This document shows positions 43,450 through 53,202 of a stretch of DNA of 64,000 bases, piece by piece. This stretch comes from G963668605 sp963793625 (lineage in GTDB: Bacteria > Acidobacteriota > Terriglobia > Bryobacterales > Bryobacteraceae). The stretch lies in assembly GCA_963793625.1 (NCBI GenBank), contig CAWCAT010000030.1, positions 124,001 to 188,000 on the forward strand. The letters run 5' to 3'. Every line of letters starts with the position of its first letter. The first letter of the stretch is position 1. The notes under the pieces are model-generated. The model was not told where the DNA came from. It searched no databases and worked only from the letters and a program-made list of their open reading frames with translations. The position numbers were made by a program, and so were the translations under genes.

Positions 43450-44612
43450 ATGCGATTTGAACGGATCTTCTGGATCGTGCTCGACAGCGTGGGCATCGGC
43501 GAAATGCCGGACGCCGCTGCGTATGGCGATGCCGGCAGTGACACGCTCGGCAATATCGCGAAACAGCGTCCGATGCAATTGCCGAATCTGTGCCGTTTGG
43601 GTCTGGCGAACATCCGGCCTGTAGCGGGGCTTACTGCGGCGGGCCACCCGAAGGCGCATACGGCAAGTGCACGCTCGCATCTCCGGGCAAGGACACGACC
43701 ACGGGACATTGGGAAATGGTCGGCATTCATCTGGATCGTCCGCTGCCGCTGTGTCCGAATGGATTTCCGCCGGAGATCATGGACGAGTTCCACCGCCGCA
43801 TCGGGCGCGGCAGTCTCGGCAACTACGCGGCTTCTGGTACCGAGATTATCAAGGAACTCGGCGAAGAGCACATGCGACAGGAAAGCCGATCGTCTATACG
43901 TCGGCCGATAGCGTGTTTCAAATCGCCGCGCACGAAGAGATCATTCCGATTCCCGAGTTGTACCGCATGTGCGAAATCGCGCGTGAAATTCTGACTGGCC
44001 CGTTCGAAGTGGGACGCGTGATTGCGCGTCCGTTCATCGGCATGCCTGGCGCGTTCAAGCGCACCGCAAACCGTCACGATTACGCAGTGCCGCCGCAGCA
44101 AGGAATGCTGCTGGATCAGCTTGCCGATGCAAGATGTGCCGGTGGTCAGCGTCGGAAAAATCTACGATGTGTTCCTGGGGCGCGGCATCGTGGAATCCAA
44201 CAAGACGAAGACCAACGCCGAGGGCATGGCCAAAACGCTCGAAGCTGCGGATCGCGTCGAGCGCGGTTTGGTCTATGTGAATCTCGTTGATTTCGACATG
44301 CTCTTCGGTCATCGCAATGATGTCGAAGGGTATGCGAATGCGCTGGAAGAGGTCGACGCCTGGCTGCCTGCGATGCGCGCGAAACTGCGGGCAGGCGATC
44401 TGCTGGTGCTCACCGCGGACCACGGCTGCGATCCCACGACGCCCTCGACAGACCATAGCCGCGAGTATGTGCCGGTGCTCGCCAGCGGCCCCGGCGTGAA
44501 GCGGGGCACGAACCTGGGCACGCGCGGCAGCCTCTCCGACATCGGCCAAACCGTAGCCGAAAACTTCGGCACACAGATCGCCAAGGGCGTAAGTTTCCTA
44601 TCGCTGCTTTGA
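43450..44612 (+). CDS. deoB: Phosphopentomutase (three frame breaks)
   Basis: About 387 residues; converts (deoxy)ribose 1-phosphate to 5-phosphate. Seen are RIFWIVLDSVGIGEMPDAAA with the metal Asp, SDTLGNIAKQRPMQLPNLCR, then after 43648 LASPGKDTTTGHWEMVGIHL with the phosphorylated Thr region. After 43875 come GKPIVYTSADSVFQIAAHEE and FEVGRVIARPFIGMPGAFKR. After 44131 come VVSVGKIYDVFLGRGI, LVDFDMLFGHRNDVEGYANA and LTADHGCDPTTPSTDHSREY. All alkaline-phosphatase-superfamily metal ligands survive. Length matches the family when repaired. Confidence 0.92.
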
Positions 44613-44675
44613 CATCGCTGCTCACGATACCTTGATCAATGACGCCGCTGCGCGTACAGTTACATAGAGCGGACG

Positions 44676-45389
44676 ATGGCTGCGACACGAGAAGCGTTAA
44701 CATCAGACATGACCGAGATTCGTGTCACGGCGGCGAGTGATTGCTCGTTGCTGGTGACCCTGGGGGATCGGATCGATTGTAGTGTGCATCGTCGCGTGCG
44801 CGGCTTATGTTCGCTACTGGAGGGATCTCCGCATCCAGCAATCATCAATCTGAGTCCCGCCTATGCGAGTGTGCTGATTACATTCGACCCTCGCGAATCC
44901 AGCCTGGATGAGATCACAACTTACACTGAGAGCCTGCTGCCTGGCATCGATACCTGCCAGACTGCACCAGCGCGGATGATCGAAATCCCCGTTTGTTATG
45001 GCGAAGAATTCGGACCCGACCTCGGCGCGGTCGCCGCTTACACCGGACTTTCCATGGACGAGGTTGTACGAATTCATGCGTGCGCCGAGTACGTTGTCTA
45101 TTTCCTGGGATTCTCGCCGGGCTTTCCCTATCTGGGTGGAATGCCGGAGTCCATTGCAACTCCCCGGCTGCCGCAACCCGTGCGCTCAGTCCCGGCGGGC
45201 AGCGTTGCAATAGGCGGTGCACAGACTGGAATTTATCCGATTGCTTCGCCCGGTGGATGGCGTATTATCGGTCGCACGCCGCTGCGTCTTTTCGATGTCG
45301 GCGCGGATTCGCCTGCACTGCTCACCATGGGAGACCATGTCAGATTCGTACCGGTCACCCGACAGGAGTACCTGCACGCATGCCGCTGA
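44676..45389 (+). CDS. pxpB: 5-oxoprolinase subunit B
   Basis: A 237-residue KipI-family protein. Seen are FDPRESSLDEITTYTESLLP, IPVCYGEEFGPDLGAVAAYT, VYFLGFSPGFPYLGGMPESI and VPAGSVAIGGAQTGIYPIAS with SPGGWRIIGRTPLRLFD. PxpA, PxpB and PxpC together hydrolyse 5-oxoproline (pyroglutamate) with ATP. Some members (KipI) instead inhibit a sensor kinase. The linked pxpC and pxpA argue for the oxoprolinase. ATG 44676 is used; ATG 44709 is possible. Its stop overlaps pxpC by 10 nt. Confidence 0.92.
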   Translation: MAATREALTSDMTEIRVTAASDCSLLVTLGDRIDCSVHRRVRGLCSLLEGSPHPAIINLSPAYASVLITFDPRESSLDEITTYTESLLPGIDTCQTAPARMIEIPVCYGEEFGPDLGAVAAYTGLSMDEVVRIHACAEYVVYFLGFSPGFPYLGGMPESIATPRLPQPVRSVPAGSVAIGGAQTGIYPIASPGGWRIIGRTPLRLFDVGADSPALLTMGDHVRFVPVTRQEYLHACR

Positions 45390-46321
45390 TCCGCGTGTTG
45401 GAACCCGGTCTGCTCACTACTGTGCAGGACCTTGGACGTCCGGGGTATGCCGATCTGGGTGTGTCAAGTTCCGGCGCCGCTGACCCGTTGTCATTGCGGC
45501 TGGGCAACCTGCTGGTTGGCAATACCGAAAATGCAGCAGCCTTGGAGATGACGCTGGCCGGCGGCACTTTCGAGTTCGATGGCGTCGCGCTGATCGCACT
45601 GTCCGGCTCGGATTTTGGCTGTACGCTGGATGGGACTCCTGTACCCACGTGGGTTCCTTTCGAAGTCACTCGCGGCCAGGTTCTGCGCTGTGGCAAAACC
45701 CGGGCAGGCGCGCGCTGCTATTTGTGCGTGAATGGCGGATTCGATGTTCCACTGGTGCTGGGCAGCGCTGCCACGCACCTGCTCACGAAAATGGGCGGAC
45801 TCGAAGGCCGGGCGCTGCGCAGTGGAGACGTTCTGCAAACGGCCCATCCCGAAGCGCCAGTCTTTACGATCGGCCAGGTTCACCCACAGCGTGTCGCCGC
45901 ACGGCTTGCCCGGGATCTGCTGCGCGTTACGCCAGGTCCACAAGCGGAATGGTTCTCCTCTGAAACGGCATCGGTGTTTGCAAACGAAACATATTCGATC
46001 AGCGAGACTTCTGACCGCATGGGGCTGCGACTGAGCGGCGCTCCGCTGCTGCTGCCCGACGTCAGGGAAATGATTACCGAAGGGGTCGCGCTCGGCGCCA
46101 TACAGATCCCGCCAGACGGCCAACCCATTCTGCTTTCAGTAGAACATCAAACGACCGGGGGCTATCCGAAGATCGCGAATGTGATTGCTGCGGATATTCC
46201 ACGCGCCGGACAGCTTCGACCACAGGATCGCGTGCGCTTCGAGTTCGTCAGCTTCCAGCAAGCAGCCGCGTTGTTGCGGCAACAGGAGGAGTGGATCTAT
46301 TCCCTGGTACAGGTCCATTAA
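45380..46321 (+). CDS. pxpC: 5-oxoprolinase subunit C (biotin-dependent carboxyltransferase family)
   Basis: A 313-residue KipA/PxpC-type protein: RVLEPGLLTTVQDLGRPGYA, SGAADPLSLRLGNLLVGN, LEMTLAGGTFEF, SETSDRMGLRLSG and PDGQPILLSVEHQTTGGYPK. These are standard family blocks. Stop TAA at 46319-46321 lies just past the start of the following MFS gene. ATG 45380 lies inside the end of pxpB, so expression is coupled. Product acts in the cytoplasm with PxpB and PxpA. Confidence 0.92.
   Translation: MPLIRVLEPGLLTTVQDLGRPGYADLGVSSSGAADPLSLRLGNLLVGNTENAAALEMTLAGGTFEFDGVALIALSGSDFGCTLDGTPVPTWVPFEVTRGQVLRCGKTRAGARCYLCVNGGFDVPLVLGSAATHLLTKMGGLEGRALRSGDVLQTAHPEAPVFTIGQVHPQRVAARLARDLLRVTPGPQAEWFSSETASVFANETYSISETSDRMGLRLSGAPLLLPDVREMITEGVALGAIQIPPDGQPILLSVEHQTTGGYPKIANVIAADIPRAGQLRPQDRVRFEFVSFQQAAALLRQQEEWIYSLVQVH
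46284..46301 (+). promoter_or_regulatory. AGGAGG ribosome site pointing to an ATT start codon
   Basis: AGGAGG (46284-46289) is followed 9 nt later by in-frame ATT (46299-46301), which opens the MFS transporter. No ATG, GTG or TTG lies at a usable distance in that frame. Either ATT is a rare start, or the base is misread from ATG. Confidence 0.45.
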
Positions 46322-47513
46322 TCGCGAACAGTGGCGCGTGCTGGCGGCCGCACAACTCGGGTGGATGCTGGACGCGATGGACGTCATGCTGTACGCCTTC
46401 GCGCTGACAGCCATCCGCGATGAGTTCGCGCTCACATCCGCGGGCGCAGGCGCACTGGCTTCCGTTCCGTTGCTGGCATCCGCGGCAGGCGGCGTTTTCG
46501 CGGGCGTGCTCGCAGATCGCTTCGGACGCGTGCGTGTGCTGGTCTGGTCGATTCTTACCTACTCGGTTTTCACTGCTTTCACGGCCACCGCGCATTCTGT
46601 GCCGGAGCTGATTCTGTGGCGTACGCTCGTGGGCCTTGGATTGGGAGGCGAATGGTCCGCGGGTTCGGTGCTGGTTGCCGAAACGTGGCCCGCGGATCAT
46701 CGGGGAAAAGCGATCGGGATGATGCAGGCTGGTTGGGCGATCGGGTATCTGCTCGCAGCCGGACTCGCGGCGTTAGTCCTGCCGAATTACGGTTGGCGCG
46801 TTTTGTTTTTCGTCGGCGTATTGCCTGCGTTACTCACCATCTGGATACGCCGCAGCATTGCGGAACCAGCGGTCTGGATGCGTGCACAGCGTGGGTCCAT
46901 GCAGGGCTTCGCGCGCATTTTTCGTCGACCGCTGCTTTCACGCACTGTGATTGCGACACTGATGTGCTGCTGCGTCATGTTCGCTTACTGGGGCTTGTTC
47001 ACGTGGGTGCCGGCCTATTTATCCAGCCCTACGGCGAAAGGCGGCGCGGGGCTGAGCATCCTGAGAACTTCAGCCTGGATGGTGCCGTTGCAGATAGGCG
47101 CGTTCTTCGGCTACATTCTTTTTGGCTGGTTTGCGGATCGCATCGGGCGGCGTCCGGCTTTCGTCGTTTTCGTCGCGGCAGCGGCGTTGCTCGTACCGCT
47201 GTATGGAACGCTGGGACGCAATGTAACGCTGCTGTTACTGCTTGGGCCCCTGATCGGATTTTTCGGACACGGCTATTTCAGCGTGTTCGGCGCGATGCTC
47301 GCGGAACTGTTTCCATCGGACATTCGCGCCAGCGCACAGGGTTTTTGCTACAACTTAGGGAGAGCGGCGAGCGCCCTCGCACCAATCTTCATAGGCGCTC
47401 TCGCGGATAAGTACGGCATCGGGCCGGCACTGGTTTCCACCTCGGCATTTTTCCTGGCCGGCGGACTGATCATGCTTTTGCTGCCGGAAACGCGCGGGAA
47501 GGAACTGGCATGA
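46299..47513 (+). CDS. MFS transporter, sialate/aromatic-acid:H+ symporter-like
   Basis: About 404 residues with 12 predicted helices. The opening PWYRSINREQWRVLAAAQLG, then DAMDVMLYAFALTAIRDEF with the conserved Asp of AAHS/sialate symporters, RFGRVRVLVWSILT, GLGLGGEWSAGSVLVAETWP and FADRIGRRPAFVVF loop motifs are all present. It lies between pxpC and pxpA and overlaps both, so it probably imports 5-oxoproline or a related organic acid; this is inference. Upstream frame to 46185 is only an overlap with pxpC; the start chosen is ATT 46299, the site placed by AGGAGG. Confidence 0.85.
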   Translation: MPWYRSINREQWRVLAAAQLGWMLDAMDVMLYAFALTAIRDEFALTSAGAGALASVPLLASAAGGVFAGVLADRFGRVRVLVWSILTYSVFTAFTATAHSVPELILWRTLVGLGLGGEWSAGSVLVAETWPADHRGKAIGMMQAGWAIGYLLAAGLAALVLPNYGWRVLFFVGVLPALLTIWIRRSIAEPAVWMRAQRGSMQGFARIFRRPLLSRTVIATLMCCCVMFAYWGLFTWVPAYLSSPTAKGGAGLSILRTSAWMVPLQIGAFFGYILFGWFADRIGRRPAFVVFVAAAALLVPLYGTLGRNVTLLLLLGPLIGFFGHGYFSVFGAMLAELFPSDIRASAQGFCYNLGRAASALAPIFIGALADKYGIGPALVSTSAFFLAGGLIMLLLPETRGKELA

Positions 47514-48277
47514 TCGTTGATTTAAATTGTGACGTTGGTGAGTCGCCCGAAGCGATTGCAAATGGTAGCGAACTGCGGCTACTGCGGCACGTCACTTCCA
47601 TTAACATCGCTTGCGGCGAACACGCGGGCGATGACTGGACGATGGAGCAATGCATTCGTGCTGCGCTCGATGATGGCGCTTCCGTTGGTGCACATCCGGC
47701 TTATCCGGACCGTACGAATTTCGGCCGCCTTCGCATGCCGCTAACTCCTGCGGAAATCGAAGAGACGGTCTTTTCGCAGATATCGAGACTGGCCCGTCAT
47801 GCCATTTCATTCGGCGCCGCACTCCAGCATGTAAAGCCGCACGGAGCGCTTTACAATGTCGCTGCGCGCGATGCAGCTGTTGCGGAGGCGATTGCAAACG
47901 GGGTAGCGCGCTGGAATCCTAAAACGATTCTGGTGGGAATGGCAAACTCGGTAATGCTCGAGACCTGGAAGCAGATGGGTTTCGCTGTAGCAGCGGAAGC
48001 TTTTGCAGATCGGGCCTACGAAGCGAATGGGACGCTACGCTCCAGGGCCGTTGCCGGAGCATTGCTTACTGATCCCGCAAAAGCCGCCAAGCAGGCACTC
48101 GACATTGTGATGCGCGGAAGAATCATCGCTGCCGATGGCACATTGATGCGCGTGCGCGCACAGACAATCTGTATTCACGGCGACACACCTGGCGCGGTTG
48201 CCATTGCTGCTGCAGTCGCCACGAAACTGCGAGAAGCAGGCGTGGAGTTGCGTCCGTTACGATATGCTATTGAATGA
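47510..48277 (+). CDS. pxpA: 5-oxoprolinase subunit A (LamB/YcsF family)
   Basis: A 255-residue LamB/YcsF protein: IVDLNCDVGESPEAIANGSE, SINIACGEHAGDDWTMEQCI, GASVGAHPAYPDRTNFGRL, VKPHGALYNVAARDAAVAEA, AAEAFADRAYEANGTLRSRA and ICIHGDTPGAVAIAAAVATK. The metal-binding His/Asp pattern (HPAYPD, KPHGALYN, HGD) is intact. ATG 47510 overlaps the MFS stop (ATGA). Completes the pxpB-pxpC-transporter-pxpA operon for use of pyroglutamate as a nitrogen and carbon source. Confidence 0.94.
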   Translation: MIVDLNCDVGESPEAIANGSELRLLRHVTSINIACGEHAGDDWTMEQCIRAALDDGASVGAHPAYPDRTNFGRLRMPLTPAEIEETVFSQISRLARHAISFGAALQHVKPHGALYNVAARDAAVAEAIANGVARWNPKTILVGMANSVMLETWKQMGFAVAAEAFADRAYEANGTLRSRAVAGALLTDPAKAAKQALDIVMRGRIIAADGTLMRVRAQTICIHGDTPGAVAIAAAVATKLREAGVELRPLRYAIE

Positions 48278-48301
48278 GTTCACTGGGACTGGAAAAACAT
48301 C

Positions 48302-50248
48302 ATGAAACGACGTAACTTTCTCGCGGGAATTCCCACTGGTTATTCCTTGATGTACTTCGCCGGATCGGCGCCCACAAACGCAGCGCCGGCTGAAGACCTC
48401 AAGCGCGACTTTGAAAAGATTGCGCCGCCCGCGCGCGTGCGAAAAATGTCGAGCGTGGAAGCGCACATGGTGCAAGTCGATCTGGAGACCGAGATCCTGA
48501 TTGCAGGTGGCGGAGTTGCTGGAGTCTGCGCGGCACTTGCGGCGGCTCGTCATGGGTCGAAGGTCGTGCTGGTTCAGGATCGCTCGCGGCTCGGCGGCAA
48601 TTCTTCGAGCGAAGTGAAGATGCACATCGTCGGAGCGAATTGCCACAAGGGCCGCCCAGGTTGGCGCGAAGCGGAATCATCGAAGAACTGCGCCTCGACG
48701 ATGCTGCGAACAATCCGCAGCGCTGCTGGGAAATGTGGGACTTGCTGCTCTATGACAAGATCGTCAGCGAGCCGAACATCACGCTGTTGCTGGAGAGCAC
48801 GCTTTATGCGGCATCGATGAAAGATGGGCGCATCACGCAGGCGACTGGTGCGTTGCGACAAGAGCGAGATACTCTATCGCATCAAGGCGAAAATATTTTG
48901 CGATTGCACCGGCGATTCGCGACTGGCGCTTGAGACCGGCGCGGAGATCCGTTGGGGCAGGGAAGCGCGCAGCGAGTTCAACGAGTCGCTTGCGCCGGAG
49001 AAGGCCGACGGTGAAACTCTGGGCAGCAGCATCCTGTTCACTTCAAGCCTGCACAAGCAGCGTATGCCGTTCACGCCGCCGAAATGGGCGCGCAAGGTTA
49101 CTAAGGAACAACTCCGTTTGCGAAAGATTACCTCCTGGGAATACGGCTACTGGTGGATCGAGTGGGGCGGCAACATGGACATAATTCGCGACAACGAGCG
49201 GATCCGCTTCGAACTGCTCGCCATCACGATGGGTATTTGGGATTACATCAAGAACAGCGGCGAGTTCCCCGACGCAGCCAATTGGGCACTGGATTGGGTC
49301 GGCATGATGCCGGGCAAACGCGGCAGCCGCCGAGTGGTTGGCGACCACATAATGACCCAGGCACGACCTGATGAGCGGCGAGTTTCGAGGATGCCGTGGC
49401 GATTGGCGGCTGGCCGATGGACGATCATCCCCCGGGAGGATTCGACCGCTCGGATTTGCCGCCCAACACTTCACTGCGAACGCCGGAGGTCTACAATATT
49501 CCGCTGCGTTCGCTCTATAGCAAGAACGTTCCGAACCTGATGATGGCGGGCCGGAATATCAGTGCGAGCCACATTGCGTTTACTTCGACGCGCGTGATGG
49601 CGACCTGCGCCGTGATTGGGCAGGCGGTGGGTACGGCGGCAGCGATCTGCGTGCAGGACGGACTCACGCCGCGTCAGATCTGGCAGCGCAAGGACGTGCT
49701 GGCCAAACTGCAGCAGAGGCTGCTGCGTGATGATCAGACTATTCGCGGTCTGCGCAATCAGGATGTCAGCGATCTGGCCCGGAAGGCCAAGGTTGTCGCG
49801 TCCGCTGAACAACCTGATGCTCCGGCGGCCGTCGTGATCAACGGTATGCCGCGGGATATTCCCAAGAAGGAAATCAATCAATGGATGGCGCGCATGGGTC
49901 CGGAAGGCGCGTGGCTTGAACTGTCATGGGATAAACCGCAGCGCCTCCGCACTGTGCAGATTACGTTCGATTCCGGGTTCCAGCGCGAACTGACGCTGAC
50001 CTCCAGTCTCGGAGTTAATCGTGGCATCGTGCGCGCGCCGCAACCCGAGACGGCGAAGAATTACTCGCTTTGGTACCGCAAGACCGCAGGTGCTGAATTG
50101 GTGCGCCTCGCTGATGTGAAGGAGAATCATCAGCGCCTCAACCGGCATGCATTCAATGCTGTCGAGGCGCAGGCTGTGCGCATCCACATCACGTGCGACT
50201 AACGGCGACGACTTCGCGCGAATTTATGAAGTGCGCTGTTACGCGTAA
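48302..50248 (+). CDS. Exported FAD-dependent oxidoreductase (five frame breaks)
   Basis: About 645 residues after repairing breaks near 48673, 48850, 49361, 49386 and 50194. Order: Tat-like signal (KRRNFLAGIPTGYSLMYFAG), Rossmann motif ILIAGGGVAGVCAALAAARH with GGNSSSEVKMHIVGA, IIEELRLDDAANNPQRCWEM, IFCDCTGDSRLALETGAEIR, then GGWPMDDHPPGGFDRSDLPP, NLMMAGRNISASHIAFTSTR and a C-terminal beta domain ending GDDFARIYEVRCYA. This is the FAD_oxidored family of periplasmic sugar or uronate oxidases. The extended end reaches 50248, abutting the convergent gene. Confidence 0.8.
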
Positions 50249-52285
50249 CTACTTCAGGATTTGCAGCATGTTTGAGAAGTCATCGGTCCAGAGCCGGAAG
50301 CCTTGGCGTGCCTCCAGGGCCGCGCCTTCTTTCAGTGTGGCCGGCATTTCGGCATAGCGGGAAGGTTCCATCAGCAGCACCCAGGACACGCTATTGCAAA
50401 AGCTGTCGAAGAAATCAGTTTCGAACTCAAAAAGTTGAGCTTTCCAACCAAAGCGGCTGGCGACGCGCTCCATTACCGGCCCCAGATTGAGGTACTTGTT
50501 AGAGACGTTGACGGCAAGAATTCCGCCTTTTTTCAGATGCCTACGGTACGTGACAAAGGCCTCTTCGGTTATCAGATGTACCGGCACGGAATCGCCCGAA
50601 AACGCATCCATCACGAGGATGTCGAATTTCTGATCGGGCTCGCGTTCCAGTGATAAGCGGCCATCACCTAAAACGGTTTCGATCTTCGCAGGCGTTTCAT
50701 TCAGGTAGCTGAATTCGCTTCGAGCAAGCTCGAGCACTTGCGGATTAATCTCGTAAAGGCGGATCAGATCTCCAGCGCGTCCGTACGCGATCAGGTTTCC
50801 GCACCCGAGTCCTATAATGCCGATTCGACGCGGCGTCCCGCCATCCTGGCTCATCGCACGCCCAATCCCTGTGTCTGGACAAAAGTAACTGGTGGGTTGC
50901 ATGCGGTACGGCTGAGAAAGGAACTGACCGCCATGATCGATGATGCCGTGCATCAAGACGCGCCGGGGGCCGAGTCCGTCGTCTTCGTCTCTTTCGCGGA
51001 CGCGTAATTGGCTGTAGAAATTACGCGTTACGACTCGATAACCTGCTACGGACTTCCTGACGCCCGATCCCAACATGAAGAGGAATGCAATCACGCAACC
51101 AGCCAGCACCACGCTTGCGACACGGCCGTTCGAAGTGCGCAGGAACACTCGATTTTCGGAGATCAGCACATAAGCTGCGAGCAGCGCACACATCGCCAGA
51201 CCGATCGGAAATTCGTAGTTCCAGTTGAACAGATTTGGCGCCACCAGGCCGACAAACAACCCGCCCATTACGCCGCCCACCGATAGCGCCAAGTAGAATG
51301 ACGTGAGGTATTTCGCAGCTGGCTTCAAGCGAGCCAGTTCGCCGTGGCAGATCATGCAGAAGACAAACAGCGATCCCGTGGCGAATGCCACGGTGGCTGC
51401 CACTTTGAATACTTCGCCCCCGCTGATCATCTTCGCCACGATCCATAAAGACGGCACCAGCAAAACAAAGAATACTTTGCGGTAGTACAGCTTGGGGGAT
51501 TCAAAACAGATGATGAAACTCAACAAATACACGGCGAGCGGCAATATCCAAAGGAAAGGAACGGCGGCAACATCCTGCGTAAGAAAAGTTGTGATCGCGA
51601 GCAGTAGAATCGACGCACATGCGGCGAGCAACACCCACAGCGCGCGTAATCCGATTGCGGGCGGCGGCGCATCATCGGCAAAGGTCTGCTCGGATCGAAC
51701 CGTTTTCTTTGAGGATGCGATCCACGCCGCAGCAGCGCAACAGATTCCAAAAGCCACATAGCCTAGCGACCAGGTCTGACCCTGCAATCGCGTCGTCATG
51801 TTTGGCTCGACGAGCACCGGGTATCCGAGCAACGCCAGCATCGACGCGAAGTTAGACAGCGCGAACAGGCGGTATGGCGCAGCACCTGAGTGTGTGCGTG
51901 CATACCACGATTGAATCAGCGGACTGGTGGTTGACAAGAGAAAGTAAGGCAAGCCGACTGTGGCCGCGAGCAGAATAAGGATTTGCCACGAAGGGTTCTC
52001 AGTTGAACTGCTCTTCCAACTCGAATCGGGAACGATGGGAAGCACTGCGAGGCTTACAACCAGGAGCGCGGAATGCAGCATCGCCTGTCTGCGCGGCGAG
52101 AGTTTTTGATGCAGCCAGTGCGCGTAGAGGTATCCGCCAAGCAGTGTCGCCTGGAAGAAAAGCATGCAGGTGCTCCAGACGGCAGACGAGCCACCAAACC
52201 ACGGGAGGATCATTTTTGCGATTACCGGCTGAATCTGAAACAGCAGGAACGCGGAAAGGAAAACGGTCAGAGCGTAAAGGGCCAC
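50249..52285 (-). CDS. Membrane protein with fused spermidine synthase-like methyltransferase-fold domain
   Basis: A 678-residue protein. About ten transmembrane helices come first (LYALTVFLSAFLLFQIQPVI, FFQATLLGGYLYAHWLHQKL, and others). A cytosolic Rossmann domain follows from about 480 with GIIGLGCGNLIAYGRAGDLI, LYEINPQVLELARSEF, VLGDGRLSLE and ILVMDAFSGDSVPVHLITEE, matching spermidine-synthase/SAM-binding proteins. Fused membrane-spermidine-synthase proteins are known in many bacteria with unproven activity. The start is GTG 52285. Ends 1 nt from the convergent oxidoreductase gene. Confidence 0.85.
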   Translation of the reverse strand: MALYALTVFLSAFLLFQIQPVIAKMILPWFGGSSAVWSTCMLFFQATLLGGYLYAHWLHQKLSPRRQAMLHSALLVVSLAVLPIVPDSSWKSSSTENPSWQILILLAATVGLPYFLLSTTSPLIQSWYARTHSGAAPYRLFALSNFASMLALLGYPVLVEPNMTTRLQGQTWSLGYVAFGICCAAAAWIASSKKTVRSEQTFADDAPPPAIGLRALWVLLAACASILLLAITTFLTQDVAAVPFLWILPLAVYLLSFIICFESPKLYYRKVFFVLLVPSLWIVAKMISGGEVFKVAATVAFATGSLFVFCMICHGELARLKPAAKYLTSFYLALSVGGVMGGLFVGLVAPNLFNWNYEFPIGLAMCALLAAYVLISENRVFLRTSNGRVASVVLAGCVIAFLFMLGSGVRKSVAGYRVVTRNFYSQLRVRERDEDDGLGPRRVLMHGIIDHGGQFLSQPYRMQPTSYFCPDTGIGRAMSQDGGTPRRIGIIGLGCGNLIAYGRAGDLIRLYEINPQVLELARSEFSYLNETPAKIETVLGDGRLSLEREPDQKFDILVMDAFSGDSVPVHLITEEAFVTYRRHLKKGGILAVNVSNKYLNLGPVMERVASRFGWKAQLFEFETDFFDSFCNSVSWVLLMEPSRYAEMPATLKEGAALEARQGFRLWTDDFSNMLQILK

Positions 52286-52335
52286 GGAATCTCAAATTAT
52301 ATCTACAAACGCGGGGTGCGATAATATCTGGCAAT

Positions 52336-53202
52336 ATGCCGATTCTTACAGTCCCGACTTTCACTCGCCGCCAGTTTGGTTTTTCAGTCGTGCCGCTGGC
52401 AGCGTCGCTACTTAAAGGTGCTTCCGCCTCGACACGTTGGGCCCTGCTTTCCGATACGCATATCCCTGCGGATTCGGCCAATGAGTATCGGGGCTTCCGT
52501 CCAGTGGAGAATCTGAAGAAGACCATTCCGGGGATTCAGGCGTTTAATCCCGATGCGGCGTTGGTATGCGGTGACATCGCACGATTGATGGGACTTTCGG
52601 AAGACTACCAGGCTTTCCGCGACATCTTTCAACCCGTTCTGGAGAAGACTCCCGTAGCGTTCGCGCTGGGCAATCACGACGACCGCAAGAACTTTCTCAC
52701 GAGCTTCGGCAAGCAGAACGGCGCGCAGACTGTTCCGAATCGTCATGTGCTCGTGATTGAAGGACCAGTGGTGCGCGTTGTCGTGCTCGATTCGCTGATC
52801 AAGGCTAATGAGACGCCTGGTTTTCTCGGCAAGACACAACGCACCTGGCTTCGCGACTATCTGAATTCTGCGAGCGATACGCCCACACTGGTGTTCCTGC
52901 ACCACACCCTCGACGACTCTGACGGCAGCCTGCACGACGCCCCGCGCCTGATGGAATTGCTGCGCCCGATCCGCAAAGTGAAGGCGATCTTTTATGGCCA
53001 CTCGCACGTGTATCGGTTCGATACCGAAGAGGGTTTGCATCTGATCAATCTGCCTGCTGTCGGCTACAACTTCTCTGAAACTCAACCAGTCGGCTGGGTG
53101 GAGAGCGTGCTCACGCGCGAGGGCGGCGAGTTCACATTACGCGCTTGCGGAGGCAGTAAGGATCGCGACGGTAAGACCACCTCAGTGCAATGGCGAAAAT
53201 AG
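52336..53202 (+). CDS. Exported metallophosphoesterase
   Basis: A 288-residue calcineurin-like enzyme with a Tat-like signal (FTRRQFGFSVVPLAASLL). All metal motifs are seen: D-x-H in LLSDTHIPAD, GD in LVCGDIARLMG, GNHD in ALGNHDDRK, H in FLHHTLDDS and GHSH in FYGHSHVYRF. Short members often hydrolyse phosphodiesters or phospho-sugars; substrate unknown. ATG 52336 is chosen because the longer frame reads into the divergent gene. The next gene overlaps its end by 13 nt. Confidence 0.88.
   Translation: MPILTVPTFTRRQFGFSVVPLAASLLKGASASTRWALLSDTHIPADSANEYRGFRPVENLKKTIPGIQAFNPDAALVCGDIARLMGLSEDYQAFRDIFQPVLEKTPVAFALGNHDDRKNFLTSFGKQNGAQTVPNRHVLVIEGPVVRVVVLDSLIKANETPGFLGKTQRTWLRDYLNSASDTPTLVFLHHTLDDSDGSLHDAPRLMELLRPIRKVKAIFYGHSHVYRFDTEEGLHLINLPAVGYNFSETQPVGWVESVLTREGGEFTLRACGGSKDRDGKTTSVQWRK

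Noticed and set aside
32500..50250. Programmed ribosomal frameshifting as the cause of the many frame breaks
   Set aside because: Breaks fall at unrelated sequences in unrelated genes, with both inserted and missing bases and no shared slippery site.
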